A DNA stretch of 15,970 nt from DASPKW01 sp038244055 (lineage in GTDB: Bacteria > Planctomycetota > Phycisphaerae > Tepidisphaerales > Tepidisphaeraceae): the NCBI GenBank assembly GCA_038244055.1, contig JBBRTW010000127.1, forward strand, positions 1 through 15,970. Direction: 5' to 3'. Below are positions 1 to 8,007 of this stretch, piece by piece (within the stretch, counting starts at the first letter, position 1; the number at the start of each line of letters is the position of its first letter). A program made the translations under genes and the position numbers. The notes below the pieces were generated by a model, which had not been told where the DNA came from, ran no database searches, and worked only from the letters and a program-made list of their open reading frames with translations.

Positions 1-524
1 AACTCATCGTCGAAGCCGTCGCCGCAACCCGGCCGACGCGCCTGCTCGATACCTTGGACATGGGCTGCGGCACCGGCCTATGCGGACCGTTGCTCCGGCC
101 GCTGGCGGCCACGCTCTGCGGCGTGGATTTATCGCCGTTGATGATCGAGAAATCGCGCGAGCGCGGCGTCTACGACATCCTCGAAGTCGGCGATCTGGTC
201 GATGTGCTCAAGCGCGTGCCCGGATCATTCGACCTGCTGGTCGCGGCCGATGTCTTGATCTACATCGGCGACCTCGGCCCGGCCATGGAGGCCGCCAACA
301 TCGCCCTCCGCCCCGGCGGCCTGATCGCATTTTCGGTAGAAGCCGGCGGCGGCGATCGCTATCACCTGCACAAGAAAACCTTGCGGTACACCCATTCGGA
401 ACCGTATCTGCGCCATGTCGTGAGCATTCATGGGTTCGCGATTGAGTCCTTTGAAACTGTCGTCGGGCGCTGGGAGAACGAGTCGCCAGTGTCGGCCCAT
501 TTGATGGTGGCCCGGCGACCGTAG
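1..524 (+). CDS. SAM-dependent methyltransferase, C-terminal part (5' end outside window)
   Basis: The reading frame is open to the left edge (codons run from base 3), so the true start lies upstream; a TTG at 54 inside it is not a credible start because it falls just before SAM motif I. Seen: motif I MGCGTGLCGPLL, an acidic loop GVDLSP (motif II), FDLLVAADVLIYIGDL (motif IV region) and LRPGGLIAFSVE (the following strand). These mark a class I Rossmann methyltransferase. The C-terminal pattern (RYTHSEPYLR, then HGF...ESFE and an arginine-acidic segment) resembles the COG4976 group, whose members usually carry N-terminal TPR repeats; these would be outside the window. Substrate unknown. It ends 112 bases before the transglutaminase/DUF2126 gene on the same strand, so co-transcription is possible but not shown. 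Confidence 0.85.
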   Translation, partial: LIVEAVAATRPTRLLDTLDMGCGTGLCGPLLRPLAATLCGVDLSPLMIEKSRERGVYDILEVGDLVDVLKRVPGSFDLLVAADVLIYIGDLGPAMEAANIALRPGGLIAFSVEAGGGDRYHLHKKTLRYTHSEPYLRHVVSIHGFAIESFETVVGRWENESPVSAHLMVARRP

Positions 525-582
525 GTTGGGCGAGGAGAAACCGTGCCTCCGTGTCTCTGTGGCGAATTGGCCGGCCCTCCGC

Positions 583-588
583 TATACT
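583..588 (+). promoter_or_regulatory. Possible -10 element before the transglutaminase/DUF2126 gene
   Basis: TATACT matches five of six bases of the sigma-70 -10 consensus and lies 48 bases before the chosen ATG at 637. The base stretch at the -35 spacing (TGGCGA) is a weak match. It is the only promoter-like element I could find ahead of the four-gene ligase/transglutaminase run. The flanking gap (525-636) also contains a run CCTCCGTGTCTCTGTGG that looks like dispersed intergenic filler. Confidence 0.22.
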
Positions 589-636
589 TCCCTTAACCAA
601 CCCGCCCGCGCCTCAATCAGACGAAAGTATTCCAGA

Positions 637-3600
637 ATGGCTATTCGCGTCGCCCTGAATCATCAGACCCGCTACCGGTACGAAAAAAGTGTCTGGCTGT
701 CGCCGCAGGTGCTGCGGCTTCGGCCCGCGCCGCACTGCCGGACGCCCATTGTCTCATACTCGCTCAAGGTGACGCCGGCCGAGCATTTTATTAACTGGCA
801 GCAGGATCCGTATTCCAATCGCCTGGCCCGGTTGGTGTTTCCCAAGAAGACCAAAGAGTTCGCGATTGAGGTGGACCTGGTGGCCGAGCTGACGGTCATC
901 AATCCGTTCGATTTCTTCCTGGAGAAGTACGCGGAGGAGTTTCCGTTTGTTTACGATGAGACACTCAAGCGGGAACTCGGGCCCTATCTGGATGCGCCGG
1001 AACTGGGGCCAGCCTTCGATGCGTTTGTCGGCAAGCTCCCCAGGACGAAGATGCGTTCGATCGATTTCCTGGTGCATGTCAATCAGGCGATTCAGAAGGA
1101 GATCAAATATCTGATCCGCCTGGAGCCGGGGATTCAGACGCCCGAGGAGACACTGGGAAAATGCAGCGGATCGTGCCGGGACAGCGCCTGGCTGATGGTG
1201 CAGGTGCTGCGGCATGTGGGGCTGGCAGCGCGGTTTGTCTCGGGGTATTTGATTCAGCTTACGCCCGATGTGAAGTCGCTGGATGGGCCGAGCGGGACCA
1301 CTCACGACTTCACGGATCTGCACGCGTGGACGGAGGTGTATTTGCCGGGGGCCGGCTGGGTGGGGCTGGACCCGACCTCGGGATTGATGGCCGGTGAGGG
1401 GCATATCCCCCTGGCCTGCTCGGCCGACCCGGTGACGGCGGCGGCGGTGAGTGGATCTTTTTCGGAAGACAATGCGGAGATCGTGGAAGCGGATCCCGAA
1501 GCGGGAGTGGCTGGAGATGGGGGAGGGGGCGGGGGGAATGGAAAGTCGGGCAACGGGCTGATGGCCAAGGATGCCACACCGGATGATGCGTTCCACTTCT
1601 CGATGACGGTCACGCGCATCCATGAAGATCCGCGCGTGACTAAACCGTACACCGATGAACAGTGGGCGAAGATCGAAGCGCTGGGGCACCAGGTGGATGC
1701 GGATCTGAAAAAGGGGGATGTGCGCCTGACGATGGGGGGCGAGCCGACCTTCGTGTCGATTGATGATATGGATGGGGAGGAATGGAACACGACCGCGCAG
1801 GGGCCAAATAAGTACAAGCTGGCCGATACCCTGCTGCGGAGATTGCGCGATCAGTTCGCGGTGGGGGGTCTGCTGCATCATGGGCAGGGGAAATGGTATC
1901 CGGGGGAATCGTTGCCGCGCTGGACGTTTGGGATGTACTGGCGGAAGGATGGCCAGCCGCTCTGGCGTAATCCCGCGCTGGGGGCCGATGAGAGCAAGCC
2001 GCGCATGTGCGGGCCGGAGGAGGCCAAGGCGTTCATTCAGAGGCTGGCTCAGAATCTTGGCGTCGCCCCGCGTTACGCGCAGCCGGGGTACGAAGATGCG
2101 TGGTACTATCTCTGGAAAGAACGGCGTCTGCCGGTGAATGTCGATCCGCTGGAATCGAATCTGGAGAACGCCGAGGATCGCAAGCGGCTCGCTAAAGTGT
2201 TCGAGCAGGGGCTGGATAAGGTGGTGGGGTACGCGCTGCCATTGCGGCGGGCTCGGTACACGATTGGCCGCTCGCGCTGGGTGAGCGGCGCGTGGTTCTT
2301 CCGTCCCGAGCGGATGTACCTGATTCCCGGCGATTCGCCCATGGGATATCGCCTGCCCCTGGATTCGATCCCGTGGGTGGCCAAAGGAGATTACACGCCT
2401 CCCATGCCGGCCGATGCCTGGGATACACCGCGCCCGCCGCTGCTGGCGCGCGATGCACTCTCGAAACAGAGGCATATCCGCGGCCCGGCCCAAGCCGGCA
2501 ATCCGCAGGGATTTGCCGAGCAGAAACTTTCGCCTGCTGAAATCGAAATCGGCGATGGCGCTGGTGGAGCAGGGGGGGGCGGTCATGGGGGTGAGAATGA
2601 GGAAGGCTGGGTTGAAGTCGCCTCGCCCATTTCGCAGTCGCGAACCCGCACGGAGTTGCCCGCCGCGCAGGGGCAGTCGGCCGCGTGGGTGGTGCGGACT
2701 GCGCTTTGCGCTGAAGCTCGGCAGGGGACTCTGCGACTCTTCCTCCCGCCGACGCAGTATCTGGAGGATTTCGTCGACCTGATCGCGGCTATCGAAGACA
2801 CGGCCGAGGAACTGAATCTCCCCGTGCTCCTCGAAGGGTACACGCCTCCCCACGATGAGCGTTTGCAGCAGATGAAAGTGACGCCTGACCCGGGCGTGAT
2901 CGAGGTGAATACGTTCCCTGTGGAGACCTGGGACGATCTGGTCAAGAACACCACAATTCTTTATGACGAGGCCCGCCTCACCCGCCTGGGCACCGAAAAA
3001 TTCCTCATGGATGGGCGGCACACGGGCACGGGCGGCGGCAATCACATTGTCATCGGCGGACAAAAACCTTCGGATTCACCGCTCTTGCGCCGGCCGGACT
3101 TATTGAAAAGTTTGATCGCCTACTGGCACAATCATCCCTCGCTGTCCTACCTCTTCAGCGGCCTGTTCGTCGGCCCGACCAGCCAGGCCCCGCGCACGGA
3201 TGAAGCGCGGAACGATCAGGTGTACGAGTTGGAAGTCGCCTTCTCGCAAATCCCCGATCATGGCGATGTGCCGCCGTGGCTCGTCGATCGAATCTTCCGC
3301 AATTTGCTGATCGATTCCACCGGCAACACCCATCGCGCCGAGTTCTGCATCGACAAGCTCTTCTCCCCCGATTCGGCCACCGGCCGGCTCGGGCTGTTGG
3401 AGATGCGGGCCTTCGAAATGCCGCCCCACGCGCGAATGAGTTTGACACAGCATCTGCTTCTGCGCTCACTCATCGCCTCCTTTTGGAAAAAGCCCTACAA
3501 CAAGCCCCTCGTGCGCTGGCGCACGGAGATTCACGACCGCTTCATGCTCCCCCATTTCGTGCATCAGGATTTCGAGGATGTGCTCTGGGATCTCGGGCAG

Positions 3601-4203
3601 GCGGGCTACCCGATCCAGACCGATTGGTTCGCGCCCCATTTCGAATTCAAGTTCCCCCACTACGGCACGATCGAGCAGCGCGGCATTGTCATGGAGCTGC
3701 GCCAGGCGATCGAGCCGTGGCATGTGCTGGGTGAAGAGGGGGCGGCCGGCGGCACCGTGCGCTTCGTCGATTCCTCCGTCGAGCGCTTGCAGGTGCTGGT
3801 GGATGGAATGACCGACCCGCGCCATGTGATCGCCTGCAATGGCCGGCGCGTGCCCCTGCATCCCACGGGGGTCAATGGGCAGTTCGTGGCCGGCGTGCGC
3901 TACCGCGCCTGGCAGCCGCCATCGTGCCTGCACCCGACGATCGGCATCCATTCGCCCCTGATCTTCGATGTGCTGGATACCTGGTCCGGCCGGTCCATCG
4001 GCGGCTGCACCTATCATGTCGTGCATCCGGGCGGGTTGAGTTACGCGCAGCTCCCGGTCAACGCCTACGAAGCCGAGGCGAGGCGGATCACGCGCTTCTT
4101 CAAGATCGGGCATACGCCCGGGCCGATGAACGCGCCGGATGAACGCCTCAATCGCGAATTCCCGTTGACACTCGACCTGCGGCATGCGGGTGGGGTAAGA
4201 TGA
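637..4203 (+). CDS. Transglutaminase-like / DUF2126 (circularly permuted glutamine-synthetase-like amidoligase) fusion protein
   Basis: 1188 residues. Start chosen at ATG 637, because MAIRVALNHQTRYRYEKS matches the N-terminal beta domain of bacterial transglutaminase-like proteins; the frame is open upstream to 526, but those residues look non-coding. Domains: N-terminal beta region (about 1-90); transglutaminase core with likely triad C180 (GSCRDSAW), H229 (HAWTEVY), D245 (GLDPTSG); Gly-rich linker (about 294-308); DUF2126/COG4196 from about 361 (LTMGGEPTFVS at 364-374) to the end, with a second Gly-rich insert near 640-655. Ligase-type motifs are GTGGGNHIVIGG (797-808) and LLEMRAFEMP (920-929, with E922, R924, E927). 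Published comparative genomics placed this domain in the glutamine synthetase-like carboxylate-amine ligases in permuted form; the reaction and substrate are unknown. About 1100-1200 residues is usual for the fusion. No signal peptide, so cytoplasmic. It heads the run with the ATP-grasp/alpha-E gene. Confidence 0.9.
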   Translation: MAIRVALNHQTRYRYEKSVWLSPQVLRLRPAPHCRTPIVSYSLKVTPAEHFINWQQDPYSNRLARLVFPKKTKEFAIEVDLVAELTVINPFDFFLEKYAEEFPFVYDETLKRELGPYLDAPELGPAFDAFVGKLPRTKMRSIDFLVHVNQAIQKEIKYLIRLEPGIQTPEETLGKCSGSCRDSAWLMVQVLRHVGLAARFVSGYLIQLTPDVKSLDGPSGTTHDFTDLHAWTEVYLPGAGWVGLDPTSGLMAGEGHIPLACSADPVTAAAVSGSFSEDNAEIVEADPEAGVAGDGGGGGGNGKSGNGLMAKDATPDDAFHFSMTVTRIHEDPRVTKPYTDEQWAKIEALGHQVDADLKKGDVRLTMGGEPTFVSIDDMDGEEWNTTAQGPNKYKLADTLLRRLRDQFAVGGLLHHGQGKWYPGESLPRWTFGMYWRKDGQPLWRNPALGADESKPRMCGPEEAKAFIQRLAQNLGVAPRYAQPGYEDAWYYLWKERRLPVNVDPLESNLENAEDRKRLAKVFEQGLDKVVGYALPLRRARYTIGRSRWVSGAWFFRPERMYLIPGDSPMGYRLPLDSIPWVAKGDYTPPMPADAWDTPRPPLLARDALSKQRHIRGPAQAGNPQGFAEQKLSPAEIEIGDGAGGAGGGGHGGENEEGWVEVASPISQSRTRTELPAAQGQSAAWVVRTALCAEARQGTLRLFLPPTQYLEDFVDLIAAIEDTAEELNLPVLLEGYTPPHDERLQQMKVTPDPGVIEVNTFPVETWDDLVKNTTILYDEARLTRLGTEKFLMDGRHTGTGGGNHIVIGGQKPSDSPLLRRPDLLKSLIAYWHNHPSLSYLFSGLFVGPTSQAPRTDEARNDQVYELEVAFSQIPDHGDVPPWLVDRIFRNLLIDSTGNTHRAEFCIDKLFSPDSATGRLGLLEMRAFEMPPHARMSLTQHLLLRSLIASFWKKPYNKPLVRWRTEIHDRFMLPHFVHQDFEDVLWDLGQAGYPIQTDWFAPHFEFKFPHYGTIEQRGIVMELRQAIEPWHVLGEEGAAGGTVRFVDSSVERLQVLVDGMTDPRHVIACNGRRVPLHPTGVNGQFVAGVRYRAWQPPSCLHPTIGIHSPLIFDVLDTWSGRSIGGCTYHVVHPGGLSYAQLPVNAYEAEARRITRFFKIGHTPGPMNAPDERLNREFPLTLDLRHAGGVR
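1519..1536 (+). repeat. G-homopolymer cluster encoding a glycine linker
   Basis: Three G runs of 5, 5 and 6 bases, separated by single bases (A at 1524, C at 1530), encode the Gly-rich linker between the transglutaminase and DUF2126 domains. A similar tract sits at 2572-2579 (eight G) in the second linker. Both fall in regions with no recognisable fold, so they look like flexible spacers. Confidence 0.6.
2572..2579 (+). repeat. Eight-G homopolymer inside coding sequence
   Basis: A run of eight G lies in the second Gly-rich insert of the DUF2126 protein, followed by a five-G run at 2587-2591. A one-base slip here would break the frame and remove the distal third of the ligase domain, including the GTGGGNH and LLEMRAFE motifs. 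As given, the frame is intact. Confidence 0.7.
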
Positions 4204-4223
4204 GTTGTTGGTTGGTCAATTGT

Positions 4224-4303
4224 TTGTCAGTTGTCCGTTGTCAGTGGTCCGTTGAAAAGCGGACACTCCAGGTCCAACTGACAACGGACCACTGACAACG
4301 GAC
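4224..4303. repeat. Long inverted repeat built of 14-bp tandem units, between two operon genes
   Basis: The left arm 4233-4254 and right arm 4282-4303 are perfect reverse complements over 22 bases, with a 27-base loop (4255-4281). The left side is a tandem of two 14-bp units differing at one base: TTGTCAGTTGTCCG (4224-4237) and TTGTCAGTGGTCCG (4238-4251). The right side carries the same unit types inverted. In RNA this would form a stable stem between the stop of the DUF2126 gene and the start of the ATP-grasp gene. There is no T tract after it, so it is not a standard terminator. From general familiarity, arrays of such CAGTTGTCC-type units occur as dispersed intergenic repeats in many environmental bacteria. 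Confidence 0.85.
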
Positions 4304-4355
4304 ATTCTCGCTTCTAACTTCTCCCCTTCATCCTTCCGCCTTAATCCTTCCCCCT

Positions 4356-6896
4356 TTGTCCCCAGAAACCGCCTCCAACCTCGCCGCCCCCAGCCTGCCG
4401 CGCGGATTCGCGGCCGGCTATTCGCCGCGCATGCCCGTCTCCGATGAGATGCTCGAGGCCGATGGTTCGCTTCGCACGCACTGGCGAATGTTCGTCAACC
4501 TCATCGATGACCTGGGCCGCGATGAGCTGATCCGCCGCTGGGAGCAGGCGCGGCGGCTGATCCGCGAGAACGGGATCACGCATAATGTCTATGGCGATCC
4601 CAATGGTTTGGACCGCCCCTGGAGCCTCGACCTGGTCCCTCTGCTCGTGCCCGCGCCGGAATGGCGCGCGGTCAGCGAGGCCTTGTCGCAGCGGGCGCGC
4701 CTGCTCGACATGATTCTGGCCGATCTCTACGGTCAAGGGCGGATCATTTCCCTTGGCCTGCTCCCCCCCGATCTGATCTACGGCAATCCCGGGTTTCTCC
4801 GCCCGTGTCATGGGATCACACCGCCCAAGGGGCACTATCTCCATCTCTACGCGGCCGACATGATTCGCGGCGGCGATGGCGAGCTGCGCGTGCTGATGGA
4901 TCGCACGCAGGCCCCCTCCGGCGCGGGGTATACGCTGGAAAATCGCATCGTTCTCTCGCGCGTGTTGCCGACGATCTTCCGCCAGTGCAACGTGCAGCGC
5001 CTGGCGCCCTTCTTCATGACCTTGCGGCAGACACTGACTTCGCTGGCCCCCGCCAATCGCGAGAACCCGCGCGTCGTTCTGCTCACGCCCGGGCCTTACA
5101 ACGAGACCTATTTCGAGCATGCCTACCTCGCCCGCTACCTCGGATACACGCTGGTGCAGGGGAATGATCTGACCGTCCGCGACAGCCGCGTTTACCTTAA
5201 GACCCTGAGCGGCCTGCAGCGCGTGGATGTGATCCTGCGCCGGGTCGATGATGATTACTGCGACTCGCTGGAGCTCTATCCCAACTCATTCCTGGGTGTG
5301 CCCGGTCTGGTGCAGGCGGTGCGCGAGGGGACTGTGGCGGTGGCCAACGCGCTGGGCTCGGGCGTGTTGCAGGCTCCGGCTTATCTTCCCTATCTGCCGG
5401 CTCTCTGCCGGCATTTTTTGGCCGAGGAATTGCGGGTACAGTCGGTGCGGACCTGGTGGTGCGGGGATGCGGCGTCGCTCAAGTATGTGCTCTCCGATAT
5501 GCCGCGCCTGGTGATCAAGCCGGCATTCCCCACCCGCGATGCGGATACCGTTTTCGGCCACGACCTGACGCGCGAGCAATTGGATCGACTGGCCGCCCGG
5601 ATCGTCGCGCGGCCGGGCGATTTCGTGGCCCAGGAGCATATCGATTCGCGCACCGCGCCGGTGCTGCTCAACGATTCGGTGCAGTCGCGGCGCTTCGTAT
5701 TGCGGGCCTACCTGGCGGCTTCGCCCGAGGGGTTCAGTGTGATGGCGGGCGGGTTGACGCGCGTCACGGGGGCGGATGAATCGCTGGTGGTGTCGCTGCA
5801 AAAAGGAGGCGGCGCTAAGGATACCTGGATTCTCGCCGATGGGCCGGTCAATGAGGTGTCCCTGCTGACCTCCGCCTCGCGGCCGGTGGAGCTCAGTCGC
5901 GGCGGCGGCGATCTGCCCAGCCGCGTGGCCGATGATCTCTTCTGGCTGGGACGTTATGTGCAGCGCGCTGAGGGCGTCGTGCGCACGGCCCGCTGCGTTT
6001 TCGGCCGGCTCATGGACCCCACCGCGGCATTAACGCTTAAATCAATCATGGCGTCCCTGCTCGGTAAATCCGCCCCGGTGCTGGGCGATGCGATCGACCG
6101 CGATCTGGCGGATGCCCTCTTCGGCTCGGCCGACGCCGCACGCCTTCGCCGCACGCTCGATGCGGTTCACAATCTCGCCCGCGCCCTCCGCGACCGCATC
6201 TCGGCCGATGCCTGGCGGATTCTGCAATCGGTTGGCCGCGATCTGGCCGAGTTCGCGGCACTGTCGCATTCGACCGCCGATGATCCATTGGCGGCGGCGA
6301 TCGAATTGCTCAACTCCATGGTCTCAGGCTTCCTGGCCTTTGGCGGCATCGCGGCCGAGTCGATGACTCGCGGGCAGGCCTGGCGCTTTCTGGACCTGGG
6401 CCAGCGCGTCGAGCGGTCGACGCAAACCGCGCTGCTCATTCGCACGCTTCTGGTGGATGTCTCGCCCGAGGAAGGGTCGATTCTGGATGCGGTGTTGGAG
6501 ATAGCCGACAGCTCGCTGACGTATCGGCGTCGCTATTTGACGCAGTTGGAGGCGGTGGCGGTGGTCGATCTGCTGGTGGCCGATGATGGCAACCCGCGCG
6601 CGATTGCGTATCAGGCGGCCGCAATCGAAGAGCACCTGGCCCATCTGCCGCACGATCCCGGCCATCCCTCGCGCAGCCCCGATCGCCAGAAGGCGCTCGA
6701 TCTGCGGACCACGCTGCAACTGGCCGACCTGGCGGCGCTCTGCAAGGCCACCGGTGAAAAACGGCCCGGCCTGGATGCGCTCATCCAGGGCGTGCTGGGG
6801 CATCTGAATTCCATCGCCGAGCACCTGAGCCAGATTTACTTCAGCCACGCCGCCTCGCGCCGATTGATCTCCACCGCGCCGGGAGGGTCCCTGTGA
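4356..6896 (+). CDS. Circularly permuted ATP-grasp / alpha-E domain fusion protein
   Basis: 846 residues. Start set at TTG 4356: it is the only start codon between an upstream in-frame stop (4293) and the first ATG (4431), and family members carry a similar AGY...DEM segment (here FAAGYSPRMPVSDEM) before the conserved core. No Shine-Dalgarno sequence is visible. Residues 1 to about 505 form the permuted ATP-grasp region (COG2308), with ENGITHNVYGDP, YGNPGFLRPCHG, DRTQAPSGAGY, LTPGPYNETYFEHAYLARYL, RRVDDDYCD and VIKPAF (K388, a likely nucleotide-contacting lysine). Residues about 519-840 form the alpha-E domain (COG2307), beginning DLPSRVADDLFWLGRYVQRAE and ending YFSHAASRR. ATP-grasp enzymes join a carboxylate to an amine through an acyl phosphate; the substrates here are unknown. 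Cytoplasmic by lack of a signal. The stop overlaps the start of the next transglutaminase gene by one base, so the two are translationally coupled. Confidence 0.9.
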   Translation: MSPETASNLAAPSLPRGFAAGYSPRMPVSDEMLEADGSLRTHWRMFVNLIDDLGRDELIRRWEQARRLIRENGITHNVYGDPNGLDRPWSLDLVPLLVPAPEWRAVSEALSQRARLLDMILADLYGQGRIISLGLLPPDLIYGNPGFLRPCHGITPPKGHYLHLYAADMIRGGDGELRVLMDRTQAPSGAGYTLENRIVLSRVLPTIFRQCNVQRLAPFFMTLRQTLTSLAPANRENPRVVLLTPGPYNETYFEHAYLARYLGYTLVQGNDLTVRDSRVYLKTLSGLQRVDVILRRVDDDYCDSLELYPNSFLGVPGLVQAVREGTVAVANALGSGVLQAPAYLPYLPALCRHFLAEELRVQSVRTWWCGDAASLKYVLSDMPRLVIKPAFPTRDADTVFGHDLTREQLDRLAARIVARPGDFVAQEHIDSRTAPVLLNDSVQSRRFVLRAYLAASPEGFSVMAGGLTRVTGADESLVVSLQKGGGAKDTWILADGPVNEVSLLTSASRPVELSRGGGDLPSRVADDLFWLGRYVQRAEGVVRTARCVFGRLMDPTAALTLKSIMASLLGKSAPVLGDAIDRDLADALFGSADAARLRRTLDAVHNLARALRDRISADAWRILQSVGRDLAEFAALSHSTADDPLAAAIELLNSMVSGFLAFGGIAAESMTRGQAWRFLDLGQRVERSTQTALLIRTLLVDVSPEEGSILDAVLEIADSSLTYRRRYLTQLEAVAVVDLLVADDGNPRAIAYQAAAIEEHLAHLPHDPGHPSRSPDRQKALDLRTTLQLADLAALCKATGEKRPGLDALIQGVLGHLNSIAEHLSQIYFSHAASRRLISTAPGGSL
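6881..6886 (+). promoter_or_regulatory. Ribosome binding site of the second transglutaminase gene
   Basis: GGGAGG inside the 3' end of the ATP-grasp/alpha-E gene lies 9 bases before ATG 6896 (6 bases before an alternative GTG at 6893). With the TGATG stop-start overlap this indicates coupled translation, and it favours the ATG. Confidence 0.65.
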
Positions 6897-7870
6897 TGAA
6901 TGCCTCGCCGCGCTATCGCATCACGCATGCGACCGAATACCGCTACGGTGAGACCGTGCCCGCCGGCCATCATCTGGTCCATCTCCAGCCGCGCGATACG
7001 TTTCATCAGACCTGCCAGTCCAGCCAGATCCATATCGCACCCGATCCCGCGACGGCCCGGCATTTCCTGGATTATTTCGGCAATCGCGTCACCTGGTTCA
7101 ACATCCAGGAGCCGCATCAGAATCTGGCCGTAAAGACGATCAGCGAAGTGCAGGTGGACCCGTACGCGCCGCCGGCGGGGCTGATTTGCCCCTCCTGGGA
7201 TGAGGTGGGCGAGGCGCTTTCGACAGCCCTGGATCAGGCCAGCCTGGATGCGCGGCAGTACGTTTTCGATTCGCATTACATCCACCGCCGAGCGGAGTTG
7301 GCGGAGTACGCCCGCCCGAGTTTCCCGGCCGGCGCTGGCCTTTTGGACGCGGTGTTCGACCTGACCCACCGCATCCACGATGAGTTCATCTTCGACTCGA
7401 CTGCGACCACCGTGGGTACGCCGGTGCTGGAAGTGCTCAAGCGAAAGCGCGGCGTATGCCAGGATTTCGCGCACCTGCAAATCGCCTGCCTGCGCTCGCT
7501 GGGTTTGCCCGCGCGGTACGTCAGCGGCTACCTGCTGACACGCCCGCCACCGGGCAAAACGCGCCTGCTGGGGGCCGATGCATCGCATGCGTGGGTGGGC
7601 GTGTTTTTTCCCGGTTACGGCTGGATCGATTTCGATCCGACCAATTCGATCATCCCCTCTTCGGAACATATCACGGTGGGCTGGGCGCGCGATTACGAGG
7701 ACCTGGCGCCTGTTAAGGGCGTGATCACCGGCGGGCATCGGCATGTGCTGAAGGTGTCGGTGGATGTCGAACCCATTGCCGCGGCGGGTGCGGTGTCTCC
7801 CGCCGCCGCGCCCACGCCCGCAGGCAATGACGGGTTGTCCGCGTCAACCGCAAATGTGCCGACAAACTGA
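6896..7870 (+). CDS. Transglutaminase-like cysteine protease-fold protein (second copy)
   Basis: 324 residues from ATG 6896 (GTG 6893 would add one residue). The N-terminal beta domain begins YRITHATEYRYGETV and continues to LVHLQPRD; the transglutaminase core follows with likely triad C188 (GVCQDFAHLQ), H231 (SHAWVGVF) and D247 (WIDFDPTN). COG1305 type, as found beside ATP-grasp/alpha-E genes in many bacteria. The last 35 or so residues are rich in Ala and Pro and look disordered. No signal peptide or membrane segment. Papain-like transglutaminase folds either cleave or transfer acyl groups at amide bonds; a role in processing the product of the two neighbouring ligases is inference. It shares domain order with the transglutaminase genes at 637 and 8008, but the sequences are well diverged, so they are not a recent duplication. 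Confidence 0.9.
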   Translation: MNASPRYRITHATEYRYGETVPAGHHLVHLQPRDTFHQTCQSSQIHIAPDPATARHFLDYFGNRVTWFNIQEPHQNLAVKTISEVQVDPYAPPAGLICPSWDEVGEALSTALDQASLDARQYVFDSHYIHRRAELAEYARPSFPAGAGLLDAVFDLTHRIHDEFIFDSTATTVGTPVLEVLKRKRGVCQDFAHLQIACLRSLGLPARYVSGYLLTRPPPGKTRLLGADASHAWVGVFFPGYGWIDFDPTNSIIPSSEHITVGWARDYEDLAPVKGVITGGHRHVLKVSVDVEPIAAAGAVSPAAAPTPAGNDGLSASTANVPTN

Positions 7871-7889
7871 CGCGATCACAGGGTTAGTA

Positions 7890-7925
7890 TGTCATTCTGA
7901 AGGGAGTGGAGCGACCGAAGAATCC
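7890..7925. repeat. Dispersed intergenic repeat-like block
   Basis: TGTCATTCTGA (7890-7900), a purine-rich middle and GAAGAATCC (7917-7925) match the layout of a repeat I recognise from many environmental bacterial genomes, where TGTCATTC and GAAGAATC bracket a variable GA-rich core. It lies in the 137-base gap between the second and third transglutaminase genes. An open frame starts within it at 7906, but that peptide is not protein-like. The rest of the gap shows nothing recognisable. Only one copy was seen in this window. Confidence 0.5.
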
Positions 7926-8007
7926 AGCCCAAACGCTCAAGGGCCTCGCATCGCTGACAGACGCCCGCGCACGACACCTGCGGAACGACAATTGCACAAT
8001 CCGGGGC

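Noticed and set aside
526..636. Upstream extension of the transglutaminase/DUF2126 gene to 526
   Set aside because: The extra 37 residues do not match the family N-terminus, which begins at MAIRVALNHQTRYRYE; the DNA looks intergenic and contains a -10-like TATACT.
754..3063. A 769-codon open frame on the minus strand opposite the DUF2126 fusion gene
   Set aside because: The plus strand encodes recognisable transglutaminase and ligase motifs throughout; the antisense product is rich in Arg, His and Pro with no domain, as expected for a shadow frame in GC-rich DNA.
4224..4303. The long inverted repeat as an intrinsic terminator or CRISPR
   Set aside because: No T tract follows the stem, and the units are adjacent without unique spacers, so neither fits.
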